This document shows positions 1 through 6,110 of a stretch of DNA of 7,926 bases, in pieces. The notes beneath the pieces were generated by a model. It saw nothing but the letters and a program-made list of their open reading frames with translations. It made no database searches and was not told the DNA's origin. The stretch is taken from positions 1 to 7,926 of the forward strand of contig DAOWOF010000101.1 in the NCBI GenBank assembly GCA_030642205.1. Reading direction: 5' to 3'. Position 1 is the first letter of the stretch; every line of letters begins with the position of its first letter. Made by a program: the position numbers and the translations under genes. Source of the DNA: Desulfobacteraceae bacterium. GTDB taxonomy: Bacteria > Desulfobacterota > DSM-4660 > Desulfatiglandales > Desulfatiglandaceae.

Positions 1-818
1 GAAATACGTATGTTGATGAAGTCAATGACCCCTTCTTCTATGATTTTTTCCAGTTCTTCCATGGAGCAAACCGATTCATCTGCCATCAGCTTGATCCCCT
101 GGGGTTTAAAAATCTCTCCAAGCCCCTTCCACCCTGAATCCCGCGGCAACAGAGGCTGCTCAACCATTGAAATATTATTTGAGATTAATAATGGCAGATG
201 TTGTCTGGCCAGCTTCAGATTCCAGGCCCCGTTAACATCCGCCCTCAGATCGCAATCCCTCCCCATAACCTCCCATACAGTTCTCATGGACTGCAGGTTT
301 TGTTCATAATCCTGACCCAATTTAAGCCGGATAGTGTTAATCCCAATATTTTTGAAGATCATGCAGATTCCGGATATGATTTTTTGATCACCCAGGGGAG
401 CGACTCCTCCATAGCAGACTTTTCCGGAAAGATGTTTCGCGGGAAAAAGATCAAGAAGCCTCAGCCCTTTGCTTTTTGCCAGAAGATCAAGAAGGGCAAG
501 CTCCAGGGCGCACAGAACTGCATTGCGTGATTTGCCTTTGCCAGCCGAACGAATAAAAATTTTTACCTGATGAAGATTGTCCATATCCCATGGAAAATCT
601 TCACTTAAGGCAAGAGCAGGCGCATCCTTTAAGGCTGTTTCCTGAGTTTCGCCTGTTACATAGGGTCTTGGCCCGCCTTCTCCATAAGCTTTAAGGCTAT
701 TGGTCAGGATTTCAACTATAATATTATCCGCGGAAACGGCCTTTTTCAGGGAATGGGAGAAGGTTAATCTAAAAGGCAATTTCAATTTATATATATTTAT
801 AGCTTTTATCTTTATAAT
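1..818 (-). CDS. Enolase-superfamily enzyme (muconate-lactonizing / dipeptide-epimerase type), 3' end outside window
   Basis: Reading the minus strand from about 818 to 1 gives about 272 uninterrupted residues of a (beta/alpha)8 enolase-superfamily enzyme. These enzymes abstract a proton alpha to a carboxylate using a bound Mg2+. The N-terminal capping domain includes YGEGGPRPYVTGET. Counting from the 818 codon, K166 lies in IRLKLG, and the three metal ligands are D194 (RADVNGAW), E220 (VEQPL) and D247 (MADES). This spacing closely follows the K169/D198/E224/D249/K273 set of Pseudomonas muconate lactonizing enzyme. The position of the last catalytic Lys is Arg (R271, NIRI), and the first Lys of the KxK pair is Arg (R164). 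The reaction is therefore uncertain: Ala-Glu-type dipeptide epimerase, o-succinylbenzoate synthase/N-acylamino-acid racemase or another activity are all open. There is no ATG, GTG or TTG before residue 12. An ATT at 818-816 sits 6 nt after AGAGG (829-825). The gene follows the kinase by about 30 nt and is probably co-transcribed with it. Confidence 0.85.
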   Translation of the reverse strand, partial: MIKIKAINIYKLKLPFRLTFSHSLKKAVSADNIIVEILTNSLKAYGEGGPRPYVTGETQETALKDAPALALSEDFPWDMDNLHQVKIFIRSAGKGKSRNAVLCALELALLDLLAKSKGLRLLDLFPAKHLSGKVCYGGVAPLGDQKIISGICMIFKNIGINTIRLKLGQDYEQNLQSMRTVWEVMGRDCDLRADVNGAWNLKLARQHLPLLISNNISMVEQPLLPRDSGWKGLGEIFKPQGIKLMADESVCSMEELEKIIEEGVIDFINIRI

Positions 819-848
819 AATAAACCTCTGAATTTATTTCAGATCTTG

Positions 849-3125
849 TTATCTACCTACTATCCGCAAGGCCGCTTTCTTTTTGCGGGAAGGATTATTT
901 TCGGGTGTGGTCGGCATTTCATCCAGAATTTTTCTGATCTTTCCTGCTATTTCATGCGCCCTGAAAGGCTTAATCAAAATCCCTTTTGCTCCTTTTCCCA
1001 TAGCTTCTCTTATATCTTTACGCGAGGCATATCCGGTCATCATCATGACCTTGACCTGGGGATCAATTCGCATGAGCTTTTCAAAACAGTTTTTACCGCC
1101 CATTCCATGCATAATAAGATCCATCACAACCAGATCAATGCCCTCTGTTTCATCAATGTAGATATCAATGGCCTCCTCACCGCTATTGGCCGTTAGCACA
1201 TTATAGCCATATCCGGTCAGCAAATCCCTGCAGTATTTCCTGATGCTCTCTTCATCATCCACTATAAGTAATTTTTCTGCGCCGCCCCTTATAACAAGAT
1301 CCTGACCATTCGTTGTTTTATCTATTTGTCGCGCCCCTTGAACCAGGGCTTTGAAATAAATCCTGAAGGTTGAGCCTTGTCCAGGGCTGCTTTCGCAAAA
1401 GATATGCCCATCATGATTATTGACGATTCCATAGACAGTGGAAAGTCCAAGACCTGTGCCTTGTCCCATCCCTTTGGTTGTGAAAAAAGGTTCAAATATA
1501 TGGTCCCGAACATTTTTTTCCATTCCATGACCGGTATCTGCAATTGAAAGCATTACATATTCACCTGTGCTCAGCATAAAATGTTCCTTGTTGTTATTTT
1601 CGCTGATATTTACATTATTGGAGCTGATAATAAGCGTTCCATGATCCTTCATAGCATCCCGGGCATTTACCACAAGGTTCATTATAATCTGATTGATCTG
1701 AACAGGGTCAGCATTAATCGGCTTTAAATCAGATTCAAGGCGCAGTTCAATAGAAATCATTTTCGGAATTATGCTGGACAGGAGCTTTTCAACAGATTTG
1801 ATTTCCTCATTGAGATCAATAGACAGAAGGCAGGGTTCTTCTTTTTTGCTAAAGGTAAGGAGATGCTTGACCAGGTCGCTGGCGCGTTTAGCGGATTTCG
1901 TAATTTCTTCTATCCTGAAATATTGAGGAGCATCCTCTCCCAGTTCCAGCTCAAGGAGATTCGCATGCCCCAGGATAGCCTGAAGAATATTATTAAAGTC
2001 ATGAGCTATTCCACTGGTCAGGGTCCCAATAGCCTGAAGCTTCTGGGATTGGAGATTGGAAACATAGGTCTTTTCCATGTCACGATAGAGGCGGGCATTT
2101 TCGATTGCAATGGCGATATGATTGGCAAATGTCATGAGAAGGTTTATATCCGGGCCTGCCTTGTCTGAATTCAGGGAGGGCATCTCGCCTGCCAGAACGC
2201 CAATAACCTTGTTCCGGGCAATAAGAGGTGAAATTGAAAGGTTATTGGGCCGAAAAAGGCGAAGGATTATGCTGTCATTAAAGTAATGAGCTATTTCCTG
2301 TTCATCCATAAATTTCGGGATCCCCGAGGAAAGCACACGAACCAGGACATTAGTCATCTGATCAAGAGGTATTTTATGATCCTTTAAAATGACCATTGAA
2401 TCCCCCATTTCGCCCACCGCTTTGGTAAAAACAAGGTTTTCCTGTTTATCATCTACCAGAAAAAGAACGGCCCGGTTAAAATCAAGCACAGATGTCAACA
2501 AATTCAGGATGTTTTCAATCAGGCTTTCCTCATCAAGGACAGAGACCATTGCATGACTGGCTTCCTGGAGACTTATGAGATCAGAAACCTTTTTATATAA
2601 TGCATCATTCAGCTTTTTTACCTGGAGGTATTTGCTCTGAATCAGTTCTTTATCTCTCTCCATTTCCTGGATAAGAGATTGAAAGACATCTCTTTTGATA
2701 GAAGATTTTCTGAAGGAGAGCGCAAGGAGAGATCTTCTATTCCACCAAAGTTCATATTCGCAATAAGGCCCGCCTCTAAAATAGCAGGCCCTCTCAACAA
2801 GATCAGCCGGAGGCAAATTCCAGAGAGTGGAACAGGCCTTATACATTCCTTTATTGATCAGACAAAAATCCCTGGTAAGATCGGGGCTGTTAGACCAGTG
2901 GAGGCGGATGATAGCATGATTATTGGTTGCCTTGACAATTTCAATGGTCTTGTTTTTGGTAAATTTATCATTGATTTTTTTTAAACTTTTAATGGCATAC
3001 TTTGGAGATAAAAATGCACGGATAAAAATCTTTTGCACATATCCCAGCTTTCGATTGACCATGGATTCAAACCCGGCCTTAAAAATAGCCATGTCATCAG
3101 AAACAGCCTTTTTTGTTTGATCCAT
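849..3125 (-). CDS. Soluble hybrid sensor histidine kinase (N-terminal sensory region - GAF - HisKA - HATPase - receiver)
   Basis: This is a 758-residue phosphorelay kinase counted from the ATG at 3125. Residues 1-140 form a ligand-binding-like region ending in a Cys/Gly/Trp cluster (ERACYFRGGPYCEYELWW, 111-128) reminiscent of V4R-type domains. Residues about 150-185 look helical or coiled. A GAF-like domain spans about 185-345. The H-box is SGIAHDFNN with H375. The ATPase domain has N-box residues N483 and N487, G1 at D530/G532/G534, F-box FEPFFTT (544-550) and G2 GQGTGLG. A C-terminal receiver follows (about 617-735) with acidic pair D623/D624, phosphoacceptor D669, T697 and K719. No transmembrane helix or signal peptide is visible, so it should act in the cytoplasm. 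ATG 3125 has AGGAG only 3 nt upstream, and the frame stays open for 61 more codons upstream, so the true start may lie near 3308. A Lys-rich tail ends the protein. No separate response regulator lies nearby; output is through the attached receiver or a distant partner. Confidence 0.93.
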   Translation of the reverse strand: MDQTKKAVSDDMAIFKAGFESMVNRKLGYVQKIFIRAFLSPKYAIKSLKKINDKFTKNKTIEIVKATNNHAIIRLHWSNSPDLTRDFCLINKGMYKACSTLWNLPPADLVERACYFRGGPYCEYELWWNRRSLLALSFRKSSIKRDVFQSLIQEMERDKELIQSKYLQVKKLNDALYKKVSDLISLQEASHAMVSVLDEESLIENILNLLTSVLDFNRAVLFLVDDKQENLVFTKAVGEMGDSMVILKDHKIPLDQMTNVLVRVLSSGIPKFMDEQEIAHYFNDSIILRLFRPNNLSISPLIARNKVIGVLAGEMPSLNSDKAGPDINLLMTFANHIAIAIENARLYRDMEKTYVSNLQSQKLQAIGTLTSGIAHDFNNILQAILGHANLLELELGEDAPQYFRIEEITKSAKRASDLVKHLLTFSKKEEPCLLSIDLNEEIKSVEKLLSSIIPKMISIELRLESDLKPINADPVQINQIIMNLVVNARDAMKDHGTLIISSNNVNISENNNKEHFMLSTGEYVMLSIADTGHGMEKNVRDHIFEPFFTTKGMGQGTGLGLSTVYGIVNNHDGHIFCESSPGQGSTFRIYFKALVQGARQIDKTTNGQDLVIRGGAEKLLIVDDEESIRKYCRDLLTGYGYNVLTANSGEEAIDIYIDETEGIDLVVMDLIMHGMGGKNCFEKLMRIDPQVKVMMMTGYASRKDIREAMGKGAKGILIKPFRAHEIAGKIRKILDEMPTTPENNPSRKKKAALRIVGR

Positions 3126-3308
3126 GATCTCCTGAAAAACCCGGTTGCTGACCCAATTATTTCCATCTGCAAGATAGGTTTCATAATTATTGCCTGGCGG
3201 TAAGACTCCTTTTAAAGGTTCCCAGAGAAGATGCAGGTTTTCAGGATTTTTTGACCGGACATATTCAACCAGTGCCCTGGTATTTAAACAGCTCGTTTGT
3301 GCTTCCAG
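3126..3308 (-). other. Probable N-terminal extension of the hybrid kinase, from a CTG start
   Basis: The kinase frame continues upstream of ATG 3125 for 61 sense codons before reaching TAA at 3314-3312. The translation is protein-like and includes CLNTRALVEYVRSKNPENL and YLADGNNWVSNRVFQEI. From memory, related deltaproteobacterial kinases begin with a similar CLNT-A-VEYV segment; this is recollection, not a search. The stretch contains no ATG, GTG or TTG. CTG at 3308-3306 lies 8 nt after AGGGG (3321-3317), a good ribosome-binding arrangement, and would give an 819-residue protein. The alternative is that translation starts at ATG 3125 and this segment is untranslated leader derived from former coding DNA. 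Confidence 0.55.
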
Positions 3309-3541
3309 TTTTTAATCCCCTGTGGTATAAAATATAATCTAATTGGAATAATGTCGTAGAAAGAAACATACAAATTCAAACTCATAAATACTTATCGAAA
3401 TTCATGTGAAGTTCTTTATTGTCTGCGAAGTTTTAAACCTCAGCCGTGGAGTAATACTTGGCACTTTTCTGGTCCCAAGAACAGTTTCGATGTCAAATAT
3501 CCTTCCTGGATTTTATCTTTCATCCTGACCCCTGGATCTTG

Positions 3542-3847
3542 CTAATTATATCTTCTAATACATATTATTGGCGTAAATTCATATTCCTTATATTCTTGGC
3601 CGCCTTGTCACATAGAACCTCGACAAGTGAGAGCACTTCAACCATCCCATTCACTCAATTTCTGAGCCTCAAATTTGTATCTTTCCTGATCTTGAACAAA
3701 ATAGCATGCTTTGAGTCTGTTTCAAGGTAGTAGTATCTTTTCCAAGCGTAAGAAAACTTCCATACAAGAACAAGATTTTATTATTTTCAGTTCCTTACCA
3801 TCCATGGATAGATTTTCAAGAGATACTTTAAATGCATAAAACCTTAT
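3542..3847 (-). pseudogene. Possible decayed reading frame of unknown family
   Basis: Two minus-strand frames alternately give protein-like segments that join in order. One frame, open 3847-3725, includes FYAFKVSLENLSMDGKELK. The second, open 3777-3658, gives YYYLETDSKHAILFKIRK. The first frame then reads YKFEAQKLSEWDG near 3675-3640. The second resumes after an in-frame TGA (3657-3655) with MVEVLSLVEVLCDKAAKNIR. The first ends with EYEFTPIICIRRYN at TAG 3544-3542. A small gene disrupted by several indels would produce this pattern. I do not recognise the family. There is no clear ribosome-binding site, and chance open frames in AT-rich DNA remain a real alternative. Confidence 0.3.
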
Positions 3848-3854
3848 CTACCCT

Positions 3855-3884
3855 TTGAGGATAAACCCGTTATTCTTTTTTATA
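3855..3884 (+). promoter_or_regulatory. Candidate sigma70-type promoter for the acyltransferase leader
   Basis: TTGAGG at 3855-3860 and TTTATA at 3879-3884 are separated by 18 nt, an acceptable though imperfect -35/-10 pair. It lies upstream of the inverted repeats, the 17-codon ORF and the acyltransferase, so it would produce a leader of about 240 nt. AT-rich DNA gives such matches by chance, so this is weak evidence. Confidence 0.2.
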
Positions 3885-3899
3885 GCCCGACATCAGAAG

Positions 3900-3962
3900 A
3901 TTAATCCTGTTCCGGATGATTAATTACTTTTTATAAAGCAGGAAGAACAAGAAGTAATTTTT
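3900..3962 (+). repeat. Two overlapping inverted repeats in the acyltransferase leader
   Basis: ATTAATC (3900-3906) can pair with GATTAAT (3918-3924). AATTACTT (3922-3929) can pair with AAGTAATT (3952-3959). The second stem can extend inward through a T-G and two T-A pairs to about 11 bp with a 16-nt loop, and it is followed by TTTTT (3958-3962). The right arm of the first repeat overlaps the left arm of the second by three bases, so both hairpins could not form fully at once. The stems are AT-rich and therefore weak. An attenuator-like role or a protein-binding site is possible but unproven. Confidence 0.3.
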
Positions 3963-3989
3963 GGCTAGATTGAAAGAAAGGAGGACTTT

Positions 3990-4043
3990 ATGGGGAAAGT
4001 AATACTAAAACTACCAAACCAACCCACCCAGATCCAATCATAA
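3990..4043 (+). CDS. 17-codon leader-like ORF with near-perfect Shine-Dalgarno
   Basis: ATG at 3990 is preceded by AAAGGAGG (3977-3984) with a 5-nt spacer, the best ribosome-binding site in the window and stronger than that of the acyltransferase downstream. The peptide is MGKVILKLPNQPTQIQS, ending at TAA 4041-4043. The same frame continues open after this stop for 29 codons to TGA 4131-4133, which overlaps the acyltransferase ATG (4130-4132) as ATGA. It may be a regulatory leader peptide, a tiny real protein, or the start of a gene cut short by the TAA. I do not recognise the peptide. No run of a single amino acid suggests classical amino-acid attenuation. Confidence 0.4.
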   Translation: MGKVILKLPNQPTQIQS

Positions 4044-4129
4044 AAAAACGCTGTCCAAACACAAACATTCCTGATCATAGCTGTTCGTAAACAAATTGGC
4101 TTAGAACTAATTAAAACAAGGAGAACATT

Positions 4130-5077
4130 ATGACTACTTTAACAAAGTATTTACAAACTCATTTACTAATAGGTTTGAGTAAAAAGGTCAAGCAAAAAAT
4201 TAGTTTAAGCAAATTTTTACAGCTCAGATTTAATCTTGCGTTTATATCTTGCCTGCCGGGTTGCTTAATCAAGGGCTATGTATGGCTTTTGGCAAAGCTG
4301 TATTTCTTTATTAAACCGGAACTGACAATCGCAGTTAAAAAGCATATTCCGACTGTAATGAAGGCTTACGATAAAAAGCAAGTCAAACAACTTTCAAATA
4401 AAGTAATCAAAGGTTTGATAAAGCATTATCAGGAAAAAATGATAAACGGCTTTTTGAAAAAAAACCGACTGAGGGAATATCTCTTTAAAAATATCAGCTT
4501 TGATAAAGCCGAAATCCTTCTGAAAGAAGCGCTGAAAGAGGAGAGGGGAGTAATCATTGCCACTGGTCATTACGGCGCCCTGGAATTTTTGCCTATCTTT
4601 CTGGCCATGAAGGGATATCCTACTTCAGTTGTGGCTAAATTCTCCTCTGAAAGATTGAAAAAGATAATCATGTCCCGTGCCGAAGAGGATGGGCTTGAGA
4701 TAATTGTTCCAGGGGATGTTAATAATGTCCTGAGAGCTGCCAGTAATGCCCTCCAGCAAAACCATATTTATATATCCTCGTCTGATGAAGCGGATGAATG
4801 GCGCAGGGATAAACGTAACACTATGGAATTCCTCGGCCAGACTCTTCATCCTGACAAGACACTAAAGGTGCTGAGCAAGAGAACCGGAGCTGTACAACTG
4901 GTTGGTTTACTGCGTCGAAAAGGCAGTAACAGCTATGAATTTATCCTGGAGAGGATTCCTGATGAATCTGATGAAAAAAACATAGCAATCCTGAAGACCC
5001 TGGAAAAATACATCTATCGCTATCCTGATCAATGGTATGAGTGGAATGAATATGATAAGTTTGCCAGTGCAAGCTAA
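4130..5077 (+). CDS. LpxL/HtrB-type lysophospholipid/lipid A acyltransferase family protein
   Basis: This 315-residue protein is close to the usual length of about 300 for bacterial lipid A biosynthesis acyltransferases, which transfer an acyl chain to a hydroxyacyl group on a lipid at the inner membrane. The catalytic-type HX4E motif is present as GHYGALEF, with H147 and E152. Downstream features also fit the family: residues 216-236 (SSSDEADEWRRDKR, then EFLGQ) correspond to the acidic segment before the family's FFG-like motif. A LSKRTGAVQL stretch (248-257) and a C-terminal PDQWYEW (299-305) resemble the usual endings. Residues 34-62 contain a hydrophobic stretch that may anchor the protein. 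The first 110 residues are Lys-rich and diverged. AAGGAG (4118-4123) precedes the ATG by 6 nt. The gene stands alone between minus-strand units, so the acceptor lipid (lipid A, ornithine lipid or another) cannot be told. Confidence 0.78.
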   Translation: MTTLTKYLQTHLLIGLSKKVKQKISLSKFLQLRFNLAFISCLPGCLIKGYVWLLAKLYFFIKPELTIAVKKHIPTVMKAYDKKQVKQLSNKVIKGLIKHYQEKMINGFLKKNRLREYLFKNISFDKAEILLKEALKEERGVIIATGHYGALEFLPIFLAMKGYPTSVVAKFSSERLKKIIMSRAEEDGLEIIVPGDVNNVLRAASNALQQNHIYISSSDEADEWRRDKRNTMEFLGQTLHPDKTLKVLSKRTGAVQLVGLLRRKGSNSYEFILERIPDESDEKNIAILKTLEKYIYRYPDQWYEWNEYDKFASAS

Positions 5078-5101
5078 CAGGGTGGCATTTCTTTAAACTT
5101 C

Positions 5102-5136
5102 GGGGAGGAAGGCAAAGAAGCCTCTCTCCCCCTTTT
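5102..5136 (+). terminator. Intrinsic terminator after the acyltransferase gene
   Basis: GGGGAG (5102-5107) pairs with CTCCCC (5126-5131), and GGC (5111-5113) pairs with GCC (5120-5122). A G-T wobble, one mismatch and an A-T pair lie between them, with a 6-nt AAAGAA loop. C then TTTT follows the stem on the plus strand. It begins 25 nt after the acyltransferase stop codon and lies between convergent genes. The minus-strand side has only a short T-poor tail, so termination of the transporter operon here is less certain. Confidence 0.75.
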
Positions 5137-5140
5137 CAAC

Positions 5141-6109
5141 TTACATATTTACTGTCTTCCAGCAACGAACCAGATGCCCTTTGCCGATATCTTTAAATTC
5201 AACCGTCTTGGTACATCTTTCCTCAAAGAACTGGCAGCGGCCCTGAAATTTACACCCTGGAGGGGGATCAAGGGGACTGGGAACATCGCCTCCAAGGACT
5301 TTTAGATTCAGCTTATGATCTGTGTCAATATCGGGAACTGACGCCAGCAAGGCTTTGGTATATGGATGCACTGGATTATTGAAAAGTTCTTCTGCGGCAG
5401 CATGCTCCATGATATGGCCAAGATACATGACTGCCACCTGATCACTGAGATAAGCTACAACATTGAGATCATGGGAGATAAAAAGGTAGCTTAGGGCAAG
5501 CTCTTCCTGGAGATCCTTTAACAAATTTATTATTTGGGCCTGAATCGAGACATCAAGGGCTGATACCGGCTCATCACAGATAATTAGCCGTGGTTCCACG
5601 CTCAGGGCGCGGGCTATTCCAATCCTTTGCCGCTGGCCTCCACTGAATTCGTGAGGATAACGATCCTGATTTCCTGCTGACAAGCCTACTATTTGCAGCA
5701 GCTTCCGGACTCTGGCCTTTCGTTCACTTCGTTTAATACCCAGGACTCTAAGACCATCCTCAATTGACTGGCTTGCAGTCATACGCGGGTTGAGGGAACC
5801 ATAGGGATCCTGGAAAATTATTTGCATCTCCTTTCTTACTGGCAAAAGTTCTTTCTGGGTAAGAGAGGAAATATCTTTTCCATTAAAGATAATCTGTCCT
5901 TCATCTGAATCCAGAAGCCTTAGAATAAGTTGTGCCGCAGTGGTTTTACCACAACCTGACTCTCCGACCAGACCAAGGGTCTGCCCTGGTTTGATCTTGA
6001 AATCAATCCCATCCACCGCCTTGATATTGCCGGTAGTTTTTTTCAAGAATCCGCTTTGGACCTTGAAATATTTTTTCAGATTTTTGACCTCCAGTGTATT
6101 CTTTATCAT
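5141..6109 (-). CDS. oppF: Oligopeptide/dipeptide ABC importer ATPase, OppF/DppF-like
   Basis: This 322-residue cytoplasmic ATPase energises an oligopeptide/dipeptide (or nickel-type) importer, normally paired with an OppD-like subunit. Walker A is GESGCGKT (49-56) and the Q-loop is Q100 in FQDPYGSLNP. The ABC signature is FSGGQRQR (155-162), Walker B is LIICDEP with D179/E180, and the switch histidine is H213. The C-terminal oligopeptide-specific extension contains HPYTKALL and GCKFQGRC, with cysteines C286, C292, C299 and C316. This arrangement is known to hold an iron-sulfur cluster in some Opp/Dpp ATPases. Its ATG follows the stop of the OppD-like gene by 1 nt without a clear ribosome-binding site, so translation is probably coupled. 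The substrate cannot be deduced; Opp versus Dpp naming is arbitrary. Confidence 0.95.
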   Translation of the reverse strand: MIKNTLEVKNLKKYFKVQSGFLKKTTGNIKAVDGIDFKIKPGQTLGLVGESGCGKTTAAQLILRLLDSDEGQIIFNGKDISSLTQKELLPVRKEMQIIFQDPYGSLNPRMTASQSIEDGLRVLGIKRSERKARVRKLLQIVGLSAGNQDRYPHEFSGGQRQRIGIARALSVEPRLIICDEPVSALDVSIQAQIINLLKDLQEELALSYLFISHDLNVVAYLSDQVAVMYLGHIMEHAAAEELFNNPVHPYTKALLASVPDIDTDHKLNLKVLGGDVPSPLDPPPGCKFQGRCQFFEERCTKTVEFKDIGKGHLVRCWKTVNM

Positions 6110-6110
6110 A

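Larger units (their letters stand above)
3309..4129. other. Long AT-rich region between divergent genes
   Basis: About 820 bp separate the divergently transcribed kinase and acyltransferase genes. No intact gene of normal size is convincing here. The left and central part (3542-3847, minus strand) contains fragments of what may be a decayed reading frame. The right part (3850-4129) looks like a long leader for the acyltransferase, with a possible promoter, two overlapping inverted repeats and a very short ORF with a strong ribosome-binding site. No tRNA, recognised riboswitch or insertion-sequence ends were seen. The stretch 3320-3540 holds only AT-rich DNA that presumably includes the kinase promoter, for which I could not fix convincing -35/-10 boxes. 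Confidence 0.7.

Noticed and set aside
10..530. Two plus-strand open frames at the left edge
   Set aside because: They are antisense to the clearly recognisable enolase-superfamily frame, which reads without interruption on the minus strand with all metal ligands, and they show no family features.
3655..3657. In-frame TGA as a possible selenocysteine codon
   Set aside because: The flanking residues do not resemble a redox motif, no SECIS-like hairpin is evident, and the surrounding frame shows other breaks, so decay or chance is simpler.
3458..3730. Plus-strand 90-codon open frame rich in Phe, Ile, Leu and Ser
   Set aside because: It has no ribosome-binding site and its composition is that of a reverse complement of coding-like AT-rich DNA; the minus strand gives more protein-like fragments.
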